In this document: piece after piece, positions 42,272 through 52,313 of the stretch
How positions within the stretch are numbered: the stretch's first letter is position 1
Layout: each line of letters begins with the position of its first letter
Assembly: GCF_005434965.1 (NCBI RefSeq)
Contig: NZ_SKCI01000003.1
Span: forward strand, 490,990-554,989
Length of the DNA stretch: 64,000 bases
From: Marimonas lutisalis
GTDB taxonomy: Bacteria; Pseudomonadota; Alphaproteobacteria; Rhodobacterales; Rhodobacteraceae
Direction of reading: 5' to 3'
Notes under the pieces: generated by a model
The model's database searches: none
The model's input: only the letters and a program-made list of their open reading frames with translations
What the model was told of the DNA's origin: nothing
Made by a program: the position numbers and the translations under genes

Positions 42272-43210
42272 ATGCCATTATCCCGCGACAAACCGGAACC
42301 ATCACACCCTGAAACCAGGAAGGCAGATCTTCCCTGGAAAAGCCCGAAACCCAGGTCCGAGGATCCGAAGGCGCCCGGCCTTATCCAGGCGATCCTGAAA
42401 AGCCCGGAATACGTTGAGGCCGATAAAGACATCGAGTTCCTCCAACTCGATGACACGCGGGGTTTGCGGCTCCAGCTCGACTATATGAAGGCGGAACAAC
42501 TTCTCCAGGCTCAGGGGATCAAACATTCTATCGTCGTGTTCGGAAGCACCCGAATACCGGAGCCGCAGACCGCCAAGCAAAGAGTCGCAACGCTGGAGGA
42601 GCTTTCAAGGAAACACCCAGATGACCAAGACGTTGCCGACAAGCTCAGAACCGCCAAGCGGATTCTTGACAAAAGCCGGTATTACGAAGTCGCCCGAGAG
42701 TTCGGGCAGATTGTCGGACGCGCCGAAGGGGCCATGGGAAACAGGCTGGCCATCGTCACGGGTGGCGGGCCAGGCCTGATGGAGGCTGCCAATCGCGGCG
42801 CCCACGACGTCAACGCCAGAACCGTCGGCCTGAATATCACGCTGCCGCATGAACAATACCCCAACCCCTATCTGACACCGGGGCTGTGTTTCCGGTTTCA
42901 CTATTTCGCCATGCGCAAACTGCACTTTTTGCTCAGGGCCCGGGCGCTCGTGGTCTTTCCCGGCGGGTTTGGCACGATGGACGAGTTGTTCGAAACCCTG
43001 ACGCTCATCCAGACACGGAAAATAAAACCGGTCCCGGTGATCCTGGTCGGCCGCGAATACTGGCAAAAAGCCTTCAACCCCGAATTCCTTGCCGAAGAAG
43101 GCGTGATCGACCCGGAAGACAAGGACCTCTTCTGGTGTGCGGAGACGGCTCAGGAAATCTGGGACGATATTCAGCGTTGGTATGCACGCGCCGGCAAATC
43201 CCTGACCTGA
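42272..43210 (+). CDS. LOG-family (lysine decarboxylase-like) Rossmann protein
   Basis: This 312-aa protein starts at the ATG at 42272 (MPLSRDKPEPSH). The LOG hallmark pair is intact: GGGPGLMEAANRGAHD and VVFPGGFGTMDELFETLTLIQ. LOG proteins hydrolyse nucleoside 5'-monophosphates to the base and ribose phosphate. The N-terminal ~75 residues and a helical insert (ELSRKHPDDQDVADKLRTAKRIL) mark the longer subgroup. It is 13 bases upstream of the metallo-hydrolase and probably co-transcribed. Confidence 0.85.
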   Translation: MPLSRDKPEPSHPETRKADLPWKSPKPRSEDPKAPGLIQAILKSPEYVEADKDIEFLQLDDTRGLRLQLDYMKAEQLLQAQGIKHSIVVFGSTRIPEPQTAKQRVATLEELSRKHPDDQDVADKLRTAKRILDKSRYYEVAREFGQIVGRAEGAMGNRLAIVTGGGPGLMEAANRGAHDVNARTVGLNITLPHEQYPNPYLTPGLCFRFHYFAMRKLHFLLRARALVVFPGGFGTMDELFETLTLIQTRKIKPVPVILVGREYWQKAFNPEFLAEEGVIDPEDKDLFWCAETAQEIWDDIQRWYARAGKSLT

Positions 43211-43223
43211 AAGGACAAACAGC

Positions 43224-44594
43224 ATGCAGTTATCATTTCATGGGGCGGCTCATGGTGTGACTGGATCATGTCACCTCGTATCCGCCGCCGGGCGCAAAAT
43301 TCTCGTGGATTGCGGCATGTTCCAGGGCGGCCGCGAACTCTATGAAGACAATGCAGAGCCGTTCGGCTTCGACCCGGGCGCAGTCGATTTCATTCTTCTC
43401 ACCCATGCGCATCTCGATCATTGCGGCCGCATCCCGCTCCTTGTCAGGCGTGGCTTCGAAGGAGAAATCATAAGCACAGCCGCGACCCGCGATCTGACCC
43501 GCCTCGTCCTGATGGACTCAGCGCATCTCCACGAGGAAGAGGCGAGGCACCGGCGCAAACACGGCAAGCGCGCCGAAGCTCTATACGATACCGTGGACGC
43601 GCTTGATGCTATCGACATGTTCGGCCGGACATCGCAATACGGCAAACCCATAGAGCTTTGCCAGGGCGTGACAGCCACCTTCTTCGATGCCGGGCATATT
43701 CTGGGCTCTGCAAGCATCTTGCTTGAGGTGACTGAAAACGGTCAAAGCAAGAGCATCCTGTTCTCCGGCGACATCGGGCCCGGCGACCGGCCACTTCTCA
43801 ATCCTCCCGCGCCACCGGAGGGGGCCGACTACGTAGTGATGGAGACCACTTATGGCGATCGCCACCACCGATCGCTGGATGCCTCTGTAGAGGAATTCTA
43901 CGATGCGCTGAAAGATGCCGAGGCGCGCGGCGGCAATGTGGTCATCCCGACTTTCGCCTTGGAGCGCGCTCAGGAACTTTTGTATTTCCTGCACCAAGGC
44001 ATGGAGAACAAAACGATCCGGTCCTCGCTTCAGGTGTATCTGGATTCGCCCATGGCAATCTCTGCGACGAAAATATTCGAACGCCATCCCGAAGCCATGA
44101 AACCCGAGCTCGCCCAGATGCTGCGCTGTCACAAGGATCCGTTCGATCTGCCCGGCCTTCATTTCACACAGGATGCATCGGAATCGCGGGCGCTCAACCG
44201 CGTTCGCTCTGGTGCTCTGCTCATGGCGGGATCGGGCATGTGCACCGGCGGACGCGTGCGGCACCACCTGCGCCACAACCTCGCCCACAGCGATTGCAGC
44301 GTCGTTTTCGTGGGATATGCCGCCGAAGGAACGCTTGCCCGGATTATCATCGACGGTGCGAAATCCGTGAAGCTGTTCGGCGATCACATTCCGATCAGGG
44401 CGAAAATCCACACGATCAACGGATTCTCGGCCCATGCCGGCCGCAAGGAACTTCTCGAGTGGCACAGCCGCACCGGCAAGCCCAAGACTACATTCCTGGT
44501 CCACGGCGAAGAAAAGTCGATGCAAAACATCGCGAAAACGCTGAAGGGGCATCACGTGCAAATGCCTAAGATTCATCAAAGTTTTGAACTCTGA
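43224..44594 (+). CDS. Beta-CASP metallo-beta-lactamase RNA hydrolase (Ysh1/CPSF-like)
   Basis: This 456-aa protein has the zinc motif THAHLDHCGRIPLLV (H-x-H-x-D-H), the metal-binding FDAGHILGSASILLE, and FSGDIGPGDRP. The beta-CASP domain has PTFALERAQELLY and the RNA-specific C-terminal motif NGFSAHAGRKELLEWH. Such enzymes act as endo- or exoribonucleases. An AAAGGACAAACAGC stretch precedes the ATG. It forms a block with LOG, STAS-like and coiled-coil genes. Confidence 0.9.
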   Translation: MQLSFHGAAHGVTGSCHLVSAAGRKILVDCGMFQGGRELYEDNAEPFGFDPGAVDFILLTHAHLDHCGRIPLLVRRGFEGEIISTAATRDLTRLVLMDSAHLHEEEARHRRKHGKRAEALYDTVDALDAIDMFGRTSQYGKPIELCQGVTATFFDAGHILGSASILLEVTENGQSKSILFSGDIGPGDRPLLNPPAPPEGADYVVMETTYGDRHHRSLDASVEEFYDALKDAEARGGNVVIPTFALERAQELLYFLHQGMENKTIRSSLQVYLDSPMAISATKIFERHPEAMKPELAQMLRCHKDPFDLPGLHFTQDASESRALNRVRSGALLMAGSGMCTGGRVRHHLRHNLAHSDCSVVFVGYAAEGTLARIIIDGAKSVKLFGDHIPIRAKIHTINGFSAHAGRKELLEWHSRTGKPKTTFLVHGEEKSMQNIAKTLKGHHVQMPKIHQSFEL

Positions 44595-44618
44595 CACGAC
44601 CACACGAAAGGAAGCGAA

Positions 44619-44897
44619 ATGGCCGACTATCTAGAACATCTTGCGAGCAAGCTGCACGAAATCGACAGCGGGATCGAAGCAGCCAAGGCCAAACTGGAAA
44701 AAGCCGACATTGGCGAGAAAACCAAGGCGCTTGCCGAGTTGAGCCAATTGCGCCTGCTCCATGAGGACCTCTCGAACCGCATCGAAGACGCCAAGAAGAA
44801 AGACGCCGACGAATGGTCATCGCTCCGGACGGGCTTTCAGGAAGAGGCGGACGGTCTCAAGGACACTGTCGAAAAATGGCTGACGCGGTTGAGCTAG
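44619..44897 (+). CDS. Small coiled-coil protein
   Basis: This 92-aa protein is almost entirely helical and charged (SKLHEIDSGIEAAKAKLEKADIGEKTKALAELSQL), with heptad-like spacing of Leu and Ala. AAAGGAAGCG precedes the ATG. No catalytic motif is seen. It sits between the metallo-hydrolase and the STAS-like gene on the same strand. Function unknown. Confidence 0.75.
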   Translation: MADYLEHLASKLHEIDSGIEAAKAKLEKADIGEKTKALAELSQLRLLHEDLSNRIEDAKKKDADEWSSLRTGFQEEADGLKDTVEKWLTRLS

Positions 44898-44910
44898 GCA
44901 GGTTGCCAAA

Positions 44911-45270
44911 ATGATCGAGTTCATGGACGAAAGTCACGGGAACGTCGTCGGACTGCGCGTCAGCGGCACGCTTCATGAAAAGGACTATGCCGAGTTTCTG
45001 CCGAAACTCGAAGACCTTTTCCGAAAACATGGCAAGCTGCGCGTAATGTTCCTTGCCGGGCCGGATTTCCACGGTTGGGATCTCTCGGCCGCCTGGCAGG
45101 ATACGAGCCTGGGGTTCAAGCATGCATCCGATTTTGAGAAACTCGCCCTCGTGGGCGCACCTGACTGGGTGGTCTGGTGCGTCCGGCTCAGTGCGTTTCT
45201 GTTCAAAGGCGAGGTGCGTGTCTTCCCGGCTTCCGAATTCTCCGAGGCCTGGCGCTGGTTGAACGACTGA
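44911..45270 (+). CDS. STAS/SEC14-like (SpoIIAA-like) protein
   Basis: This 119-aa protein matches the small SpoIIAA-like family: VVGLRVSGTLHEKDYAEFLPKLEDLFRKHGKLRVMFLAGPDFHGWDLSAAWQD, ending VRVFPASEFSEAWRWL. These single-domain proteins may bind lipid or act in stress signalling; the true role is unknown. It ends 9 bases from the convergent atpG. Confidence 0.85.
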   Translation: MIEFMDESHGNVVGLRVSGTLHEKDYAEFLPKLEDLFRKHGKLRVMFLAGPDFHGWDLSAAWQDTSLGFKHASDFEKLALVGAPDWVVWCVRLSAFLFKGEVRVFPASEFSEAWRWLND

Positions 45271-45279
45271 CGCCTGCCC

Positions 45280-46104
45280 CTATTGCTGGTTGGCCGCTTC
45301 TGCCCCCGTCACGACATCAAGCATATCGGAGGTCGTCTCTTCCTGCCTTGCGACGCGCATATCGCGCGTCAGACGTTCCAGTTTTTTGTCGATATTTCTT
45401 GATGCCGCATCCATCGTTCCAAGCCGCGCGGCGTTCTCGCTGGCCAGGCTTTCCATCAGGGTATGCGCGATCTCGGCAAAAAGATACTCGTCTGTCAGGC
45501 CAGCCAGGAGTTTCTGGGACGGAACATGGGTCACTGGCGGAGTGCGAAGCTCGCTTTGCGGCAATTTCGCCAGAGGCACCACCTGCTTCTCGGCCAAATC
45601 GAACAACGCGCCGGTTTTTCGGCAGGCAAACACAATTCTCACCGAGGCGCAGTTGCTCAGTGCCCGGGCGATGCGCCGGGCAAGCGTCGTCACACCCTCT
45701 ATCCGCGTTGTCATCGGAAAGCCGGTCAATTCAGCCATACCCTTTTCGGACGCAACAACTTGCCCACGCCGACCGACGATCAGCAGCTGTTCGTCCGGTG
45801 CGCGCAGTCCCAGGGCGTGACCGATCAAGCGGGAATTGAAGCCGCCAACAAACCCGTTCTCGGAGGCGATAACCAACAGGCTTTGCCCAGCTTCCTTTTC
45901 ACTGGCCGCATCGCCCGCAAAGTCCCGCACAAGTGGCGCGATCTCCGAAATCGCGCGCTCGACGACCTGTTTATACGCTCGCGTGCCGTCAAGCGCCTCC
46001 TGCGCATCCTGAGCCCGCGATGCAGCCATCGAGCGAAGCGCCCCAACCAGATCACCCAGTTCCTGCAGGCTCTCCAGACGGGCCGTTATCTGGCTCAACT
46101 CCAT
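45280..46104 (-). CDS. atpG: N-type ATPase gamma subunit
   Basis: This 274-aa protein is a divergent F1 gamma subunit. It starts MELSQITARLESLQELGDLVGALRSMAASRAQDA and ends with the C-terminal helix (MESLASENAARLGTMDAASRNIDKKLERLTRDM), which together form the rotor coiled coil. It is the last gene of the N-ATPase operon. There is no delta-subunit gene, as in other N-ATPases. Confidence 0.9.
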   Translation of the reverse strand: MELSQITARLESLQELGDLVGALRSMAASRAQDAQEALDGTRAYKQVVERAISEIAPLVRDFAGDAASEKEAGQSLLVIASENGFVGGFNSRLIGHALGLRAPDEQLLIVGRRGQVVASEKGMAELTGFPMTTRIEGVTTLARRIARALSNCASVRIVFACRKTGALFDLAEKQVVPLAKLPQSELRTPPVTHVPSQKLLAGLTDEYLFAEIAHTLMESLASENAARLGTMDAASRNIDKKLERLTRDMRVARQEETTSDMLDVVTGAEAANQQ

Positions 46105-46107
46105 GTG

Positions 46108-47643
46108 TCAGGCCTCATCGCCTTCTCTCACTTGCGTCAACTCGGCGGCACAGGCATCGACGATCTCTAGGAGCGCAGCGCGCGCCTCGTCAGTCACTTC
46201 TTTTGTTTCGTTGATTTCCGCAACGGCACGAGGACGTTCAGTCGGCAACCGCTTGGCCAGCATCTCTCGAAATCTCTCCACCTCGGCCACCGGAAGCGCA
46301 TCCATCCGCCCTTCGGTCACAGCAAGAAGAAGGGCGACCTGCAACGACAGCGGCAAGGGAGAATACTCCTCCTGCCGGAGTATCGCCCTGAGACGTCGAC
46401 CATGTTCGATCTTCTTCAACGTCCGGTCATCGACCATGGCCCCGAAACGCGTAAAGACCTCAAGCTCGAGAAACTGCGCGTAATCGAGCTTCAAAGTGTT
46501 CGCCAGCGACTTGATCGCTCTGGCCTGCGTGGCACCACCGACGCGTGACACGCTCATTCCGACATTCACCGCGGGTTTCTGACCTTCGTAGAACAGTTTC
46601 GGCTCAAGATAGATCTGCCCGTCCGTGATCGAAATCAGGTTCGTGGGAATATAGGCCGTCAGGTTGCCCGATTGGGTCTCCGCCAACGGCAACGCGGTGA
46701 GGGAGCCGCCTCCGTTTTGCTCCGAAAGCTTTGCGGCACGCTCGAGAAGACGTGAATGCAGATAAAAGACGTCCCCTGGATACGCTTCGCGCCCGGGCGG
46801 GTTCCTCAGAATAAGCGAAAGCTGCCGGTAAATGATCGCATGTTTCGTCAGATCATCCAGGATCAGGAGCGCATGCCGCCCACGGTCGCGGAAATATTCT
46901 GCAATGGTGCAGGCGGCATAGGGCGTGATCCATTGCGCGCCGGGCGCGGCGTCGGAGGCCCCCATGACGAAAATGCAGCGCTCGGCCGCGCCGTGGTCGC
47001 GAACGGACTTGATGACACGAGCAAACGTCGATGCCTTCTGGCCGATGGAAGCGTAGATACAGATGACGTCGGTATCACGCTGGTTGATGATCGTATCAAT
47101 CGCGATCGTTGTCTTGCCGGTCTTGCGATCCCCAATAACAAGTTGGCGCTGACCTCGCCCGAGGGGGATCATGGAATCAACGACGGTGAGCCCGGTCAAA
47201 AGCGGTTCGGTCACGAGGTCACGGTCAACGATTCCGGGGGCCGGACGTTCCAACGGATCCATGCGCTCAGCTACAATTGGCGGTCCGTCGTCAAGCGCCT
47301 CCCCGACTGGAGAAATAACGCGTCCGAGCAGGTCTTCCCCCACTGGCACGCGGGCAACTTCGCCTGTGCCATAGACCCGCCCCCCGGCTGAAATCGTCTC
47401 ATCCGACGACAGCAGAACGCACCCGACAAAGGCCTCCTCGACCGTCATCGCCAGGCCTAAAGTCCCGTCTTCGAACCGCAGGAGTTCGCCCAGTTTCGTA
47501 TGCGGCAAGCCCGCCACGCGGGCGACACCATCGCCGATCAGTTCCACACGCCCGATCCGCCTGAACTCGGGCTCCAGCGCGCTTTCGCCGATGCGGTGCC
47601 GGGCCTGCGCGATCCATGCCTGCATGTCCTTTTCTAACGTCAT
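46108..47643 (-). CDS. atpA: N-type ATPase alpha subunit
   Basis: This 511-aa F1 alpha subunit has the Walker A region GDRKTGKTTIAIDTI and ALLILDDLTKHA, with the C-terminal ...KEVTDEARAALLEIVDACAAEL. The divergence from housekeeping alpha subunits and the operon order mark it as the N-type. It starts 4 bases after atpF. Confidence 0.93.
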   Translation of the reverse strand: MTLEKDMQAWIAQARHRIGESALEPEFRRIGRVELIGDGVARVAGLPHTKLGELLRFEDGTLGLAMTVEEAFVGCVLLSSDETISAGGRVYGTGEVARVPVGEDLLGRVISPVGEALDDGPPIVAERMDPLERPAPGIVDRDLVTEPLLTGLTVVDSMIPLGRGQRQLVIGDRKTGKTTIAIDTIINQRDTDVICIYASIGQKASTFARVIKSVRDHGAAERCIFVMGASDAAPGAQWITPYAACTIAEYFRDRGRHALLILDDLTKHAIIYRQLSLILRNPPGREAYPGDVFYLHSRLLERAAKLSEQNGGGSLTALPLAETQSGNLTAYIPTNLISITDGQIYLEPKLFYEGQKPAVNVGMSVSRVGGATQARAIKSLANTLKLDYAQFLELEVFTRFGAMVDDRTLKKIEHGRRLRAILRQEEYSPLPLSLQVALLLAVTEGRMDALPVAEVERFREMLAKRLPTERPRAVAEINETKEVTDEARAALLEIVDACAAELTQVREGDEA

Positions 47644-47647
47644 GGCA

Positions 47648-48385
47648 TCACATCTTCAGCTCGGCCGCCGCGCGCCGCAACCGGTCCGCGACAGAGAAGC
47701 TCAGGACGGAATGGGCAAACCGCAATTCGGCTCCTCCAATGATATCTGGATCCGTCTCAAACGAAATCTTTCCGTCCCCGAAATGCTCGGAAACAAAGTT
47801 GCGCCAGCGGGACTGCTCGGTCGTCGACAGCGGTGTTGCGGTTACAATCTTCAACTCTGCCGACGCCCCGGCGAAATCGGCACGCAGATCCGCCATGTCG
47901 GCCTCGCTCAGGCCGTCCAGATAGTCCGAAACACGCGCCAACAGCTCGGGTTCTTCCAGGTTTCCCCCTTCCGCCAACGCCTTGAAGGCCAGGTCTTGCG
48001 CAAGATCCGCAATCTGGTCGCGCAGAGTTTCAAAGGTCTTGTGGCGCTCGGTCTCGATCTGAGCGCGGGCATCGGACAACAACTTATCAGCCTCTTTCCG
48101 GGCCTTCTCCAGAACGTCCTCGCGCTCGTTTTCCATCTGCGTTTGCAGCTTTGCCTCTTCCTCGCGCAGCGTTTGCGACAGCTCCGCACGTTTTGCCTCG
48201 AATTCTTCTCGCGCGGCGTCTGCCGCCTCAGTTTTTTCTTGCGCTGCTTCGGCCGCCTTCTGATCCGCGGCTTCACGCTCCTCGATGACCCGTCGGATTG
48301 GCCGATACAGGAATTTGCTCAACAGCCAGACAACGACCAGAAAATTGATCGTTTGAAGCGCGAGGGTCCACCAGTCGATCGCCAT
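47648..48385 (-). CDS. atpF: N-type ATPase b subunit
   Basis: This 245-aa protein starts at the ATG at 48385 (MAIDWWTLALQTINFLVVVWLLSKFLY), a membrane anchor, then a long charged helix (EAADQKAAEAAQEKTEAADAAREEFEAKRAEL) and a C-terminal part that resembles a delta-like domain (AELKIVTATPLSTTEQSRWRNFVSEHFG). That tail may replace the missing delta subunit, as suggested by the family's larger b subunits. The longer frame from 48430 overlaps atpE and is unlikely. Confidence 0.9.
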   Translation of the reverse strand: MAIDWWTLALQTINFLVVVWLLSKFLYRPIRRVIEEREAADQKAAEAAQEKTEAADAAREEFEAKRAELSQTLREEEAKLQTQMENEREDVLEKARKEADKLLSDARAQIETERHKTFETLRDQIADLAQDLAFKALAEGGNLEEPELLARVSDYLDGLSEADMADLRADFAGASAELKIVTATPLSTTEQSRWRNFVSEHFGDGKISFETDPDIIGGAELRFAHSVLSFSVADRLRRAAAELKM

Positions 48386-48389
48386 TGCC

Positions 48390-48638
48390 TCAGCCGGTAA
48401 AAGGGTTCGCGTAAAGCAGAAGCAGAGCAATCACCAGACAGTAGATTGCCATCGTCTCGATCATCGCGAGACCGACGAACAACGTCCGGGACAGTGTTCC
48501 CGCTGCCTCCGGCTGCCGTGCAATCGCCTCCATGGCCGCGGCGATTGCTCGGCCTTCGCTGAAAGCAGGCATTATCGCCCCGAAGGAAACGGCCACGACC
48601 GCCCCCAGGATACTGACCACCTCAACCAGATTTTCCAT
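48390..48638 (-). CDS. atpE: N-type ATPase c subunit
   Basis: This 82-aa hairpin protein starts at the ATG at 48638 (MENLVEVVSILGAVVAVSFG), preceded by GAAAGGAAACGAC. The polar loop is ARQPEAAG. Helix 2 carries the ion-binding IETMAIY (E61, T62, Y66), matching the Glu/Ser/Tyr ligands of Na+-type c rings. Helix 1 has E28 (FSEGRA) where Ilyobacter-type rings have Gln32, so two carboxylates face the site. Confidence 0.92.
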   Translation of the reverse strand: MENLVEVVSILGAVVAVSFGAIMPAFSEGRAIAAAMEAIARQPEAAGTLSRTLFVGLAMIETMAIYCLVIALLLLYANPFTG

Positions 48639-48651
48639 GTCGTTTCCTTTC

Positions 48652-49320
48652 TCACGCCTCGACCGCGCCAACCGCGGCGGCGATGTATACTGTTGCTAGA
48701 ACGGTGAAGATATAAGCTTGGATGATCCCGATCAGGATGCCGAGCAGCAGGAACGGAATTGGCACCAGTAGCCCTGCCAGAAACACCACGATCGCGATAA
48801 CGAATTCATGGCTCATCATGTTTCCGAAAAGGCGGATCATCAGCGAAAAGGTGCGCGTCAGCTCCGACAGGATATTTAGCGGCAGCAGGAACAGGTTGGG
48901 TTCTGCATAGTGCCGCAGGTATTGCCAGCCGCCTCGCGCACGAATTCCAAAGAAATGGACCGACAAGAACACGATCAATGCTAGGGCAGCGGGTGTTTCG
49001 ATATGGCCTGTCGGCGGCGTTGCCCCAGGCAGAATCGCGGCAAGATTGGCAAGCACCAGGAAAATGAAAAGCGACCCCAGCAATGGCAGGAAAGGCCACG
49101 GATCCCGGCCCAGGATTTCACGCAGCTGCGCCGCGATTGTCGTCACCACGATTTCCAAAGCGGCTTGTACCGGGCCCGCCTTCGCAACCGGACGCCTGAG
49201 CGCGATCGACAGAAACACGAAAAGAACCGCCATGATCGCCCATGTTGTCACGACGGCGCGGCTGATTGGTACGGAGCCCAGCTGAAACACGATATCAACA
49301 GCAAGGGGGCTTCCCTCCAT
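48652..49320 (-). CDS. atpB: N-type ATPase a subunit
   Basis: This 222-aa membrane protein starts at the ATG at 49320 (MEGSPLAVDIVFQLGSVPI), preceded by GGAGGG. The conserved helix ELTRTFSLMIRLFGNMMSHEF carries the essential arginine (RLFGN). The C-terminal helix FTVLATVYIAAAVGAVEA is typical. The upstream extension of the frame overlaps atpR and atpQ and is not used. Confidence 0.92.
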   Translation of the reverse strand: MEGSPLAVDIVFQLGSVPISRAVVTTWAIMAVLFVFLSIALRRPVAKAGPVQAALEIVVTTIAAQLREILGRDPWPFLPLLGSLFIFLVLANLAAILPGATPPTGHIETPAALALIVFLSVHFFGIRARGGWQYLRHYAEPNLFLLPLNILSELTRTFSLMIRLFGNMMSHEFVIAIVVFLAGLLVPIPFLLLGILIGIIQAYIFTVLATVYIAAAVGAVEA

Positions 49321-49322
49321 GC

Positions 49323-49589
49323 CTAGCCCTCCCTCATTTTGCGCACCGCCATGCTGCGCATCAGCAGGAAACCGGCCAACATCACGATCACGGACAAGGC
49401 ACCACTCTGTGCCGCGAAATAGAACGCTACCCCCGCCAATCCGACACGAAGCGCCAGCGGGCCGAAGGCGGCAATCCAACCCGTCTCGCGCATAATGGCC
49501 TGAACCGAAAGATGGATCAGGAAGAGGTAAACCCCACCCAGCGCAAGGCCGCAAACAAACCACGGTATCTGGCTTTGAATGATACTCAT
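49323..49589 (-). CDS. atpR: N-type ATPase-specific protein AtpR
   Basis: This 88-aa protein has three membrane helices. It contains basic residues within or next to membrane segments (ALRVGLAGVAFYF; LMRSMAVRKMREG), a trait of AtpR, which is thought to interact with the extra carboxylates of the c ring. It overlaps atpQ and lies 2 bases before atpB. Confidence 0.85.
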   Translation of the reverse strand: MSIIQSQIPWFVCGLALGGVYLFLIHLSVQAIMRETGWIAAFGPLALRVGLAGVAFYFAAQSGALSVIVMLAGFLLMRSMAVRKMREG

Positions 49590-49869
49590 TTCTCGTTCAT
49601 CCTTCTCCAGGCGAGGTAGAAGCCAAGGCCGGCCCCGGCAAAGGTCAACGCGCCGCTCAGTGTCACGCCGGTGCCAAGGCGATCATCAAGCCAACGGCCC
49701 GCGAACACGCCGATCAGAACCGGGATCACGATTAGCCAGCCAAGTGCGCCGATCATGGACAGGTTCTGCCACAACGGGCGCTCGCCCTCGCTTTCCCAGG
49801 TTTTTCGTCGCGCCTGACGAAGACGAATTGCATCCTGCATATGCTGGCGCCCCTCTTGATCCTCTTCGC

Positions 49870-49873
<4 letters not shown>
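49586..49873 (-). CDS. atpQ: N-type ATPase-specific protein AtpQ (AtpI/AtpZ-like)
   Basis: This 95-aa protein has a charged N-terminus (MSEEDQEGRQHMQDAIRLRQARRK) and two membrane helices with LIGVFAGRWLDDRLGTG, the AtpI/AtpZ-like motif. It is the usual fourth-gene neighbour in N-ATPase operons. Its start overlaps the atpC stop. Confidence 0.85.
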
Positions 49874-52183
<2,310 letters not shown>

Positions 52184-52313
52184 TTCGCACCCTTTCGTCC
52201 AGTTTTCTCTAACCCGGGATCGCGGCGGGCGGCCTTGATGCGGATCAATGCCCAGAATGGCACGCAAGCTACGTTAACCTGAATTCGGCTCTAAGCGAGA
52301 TGGAAAGCATCAG

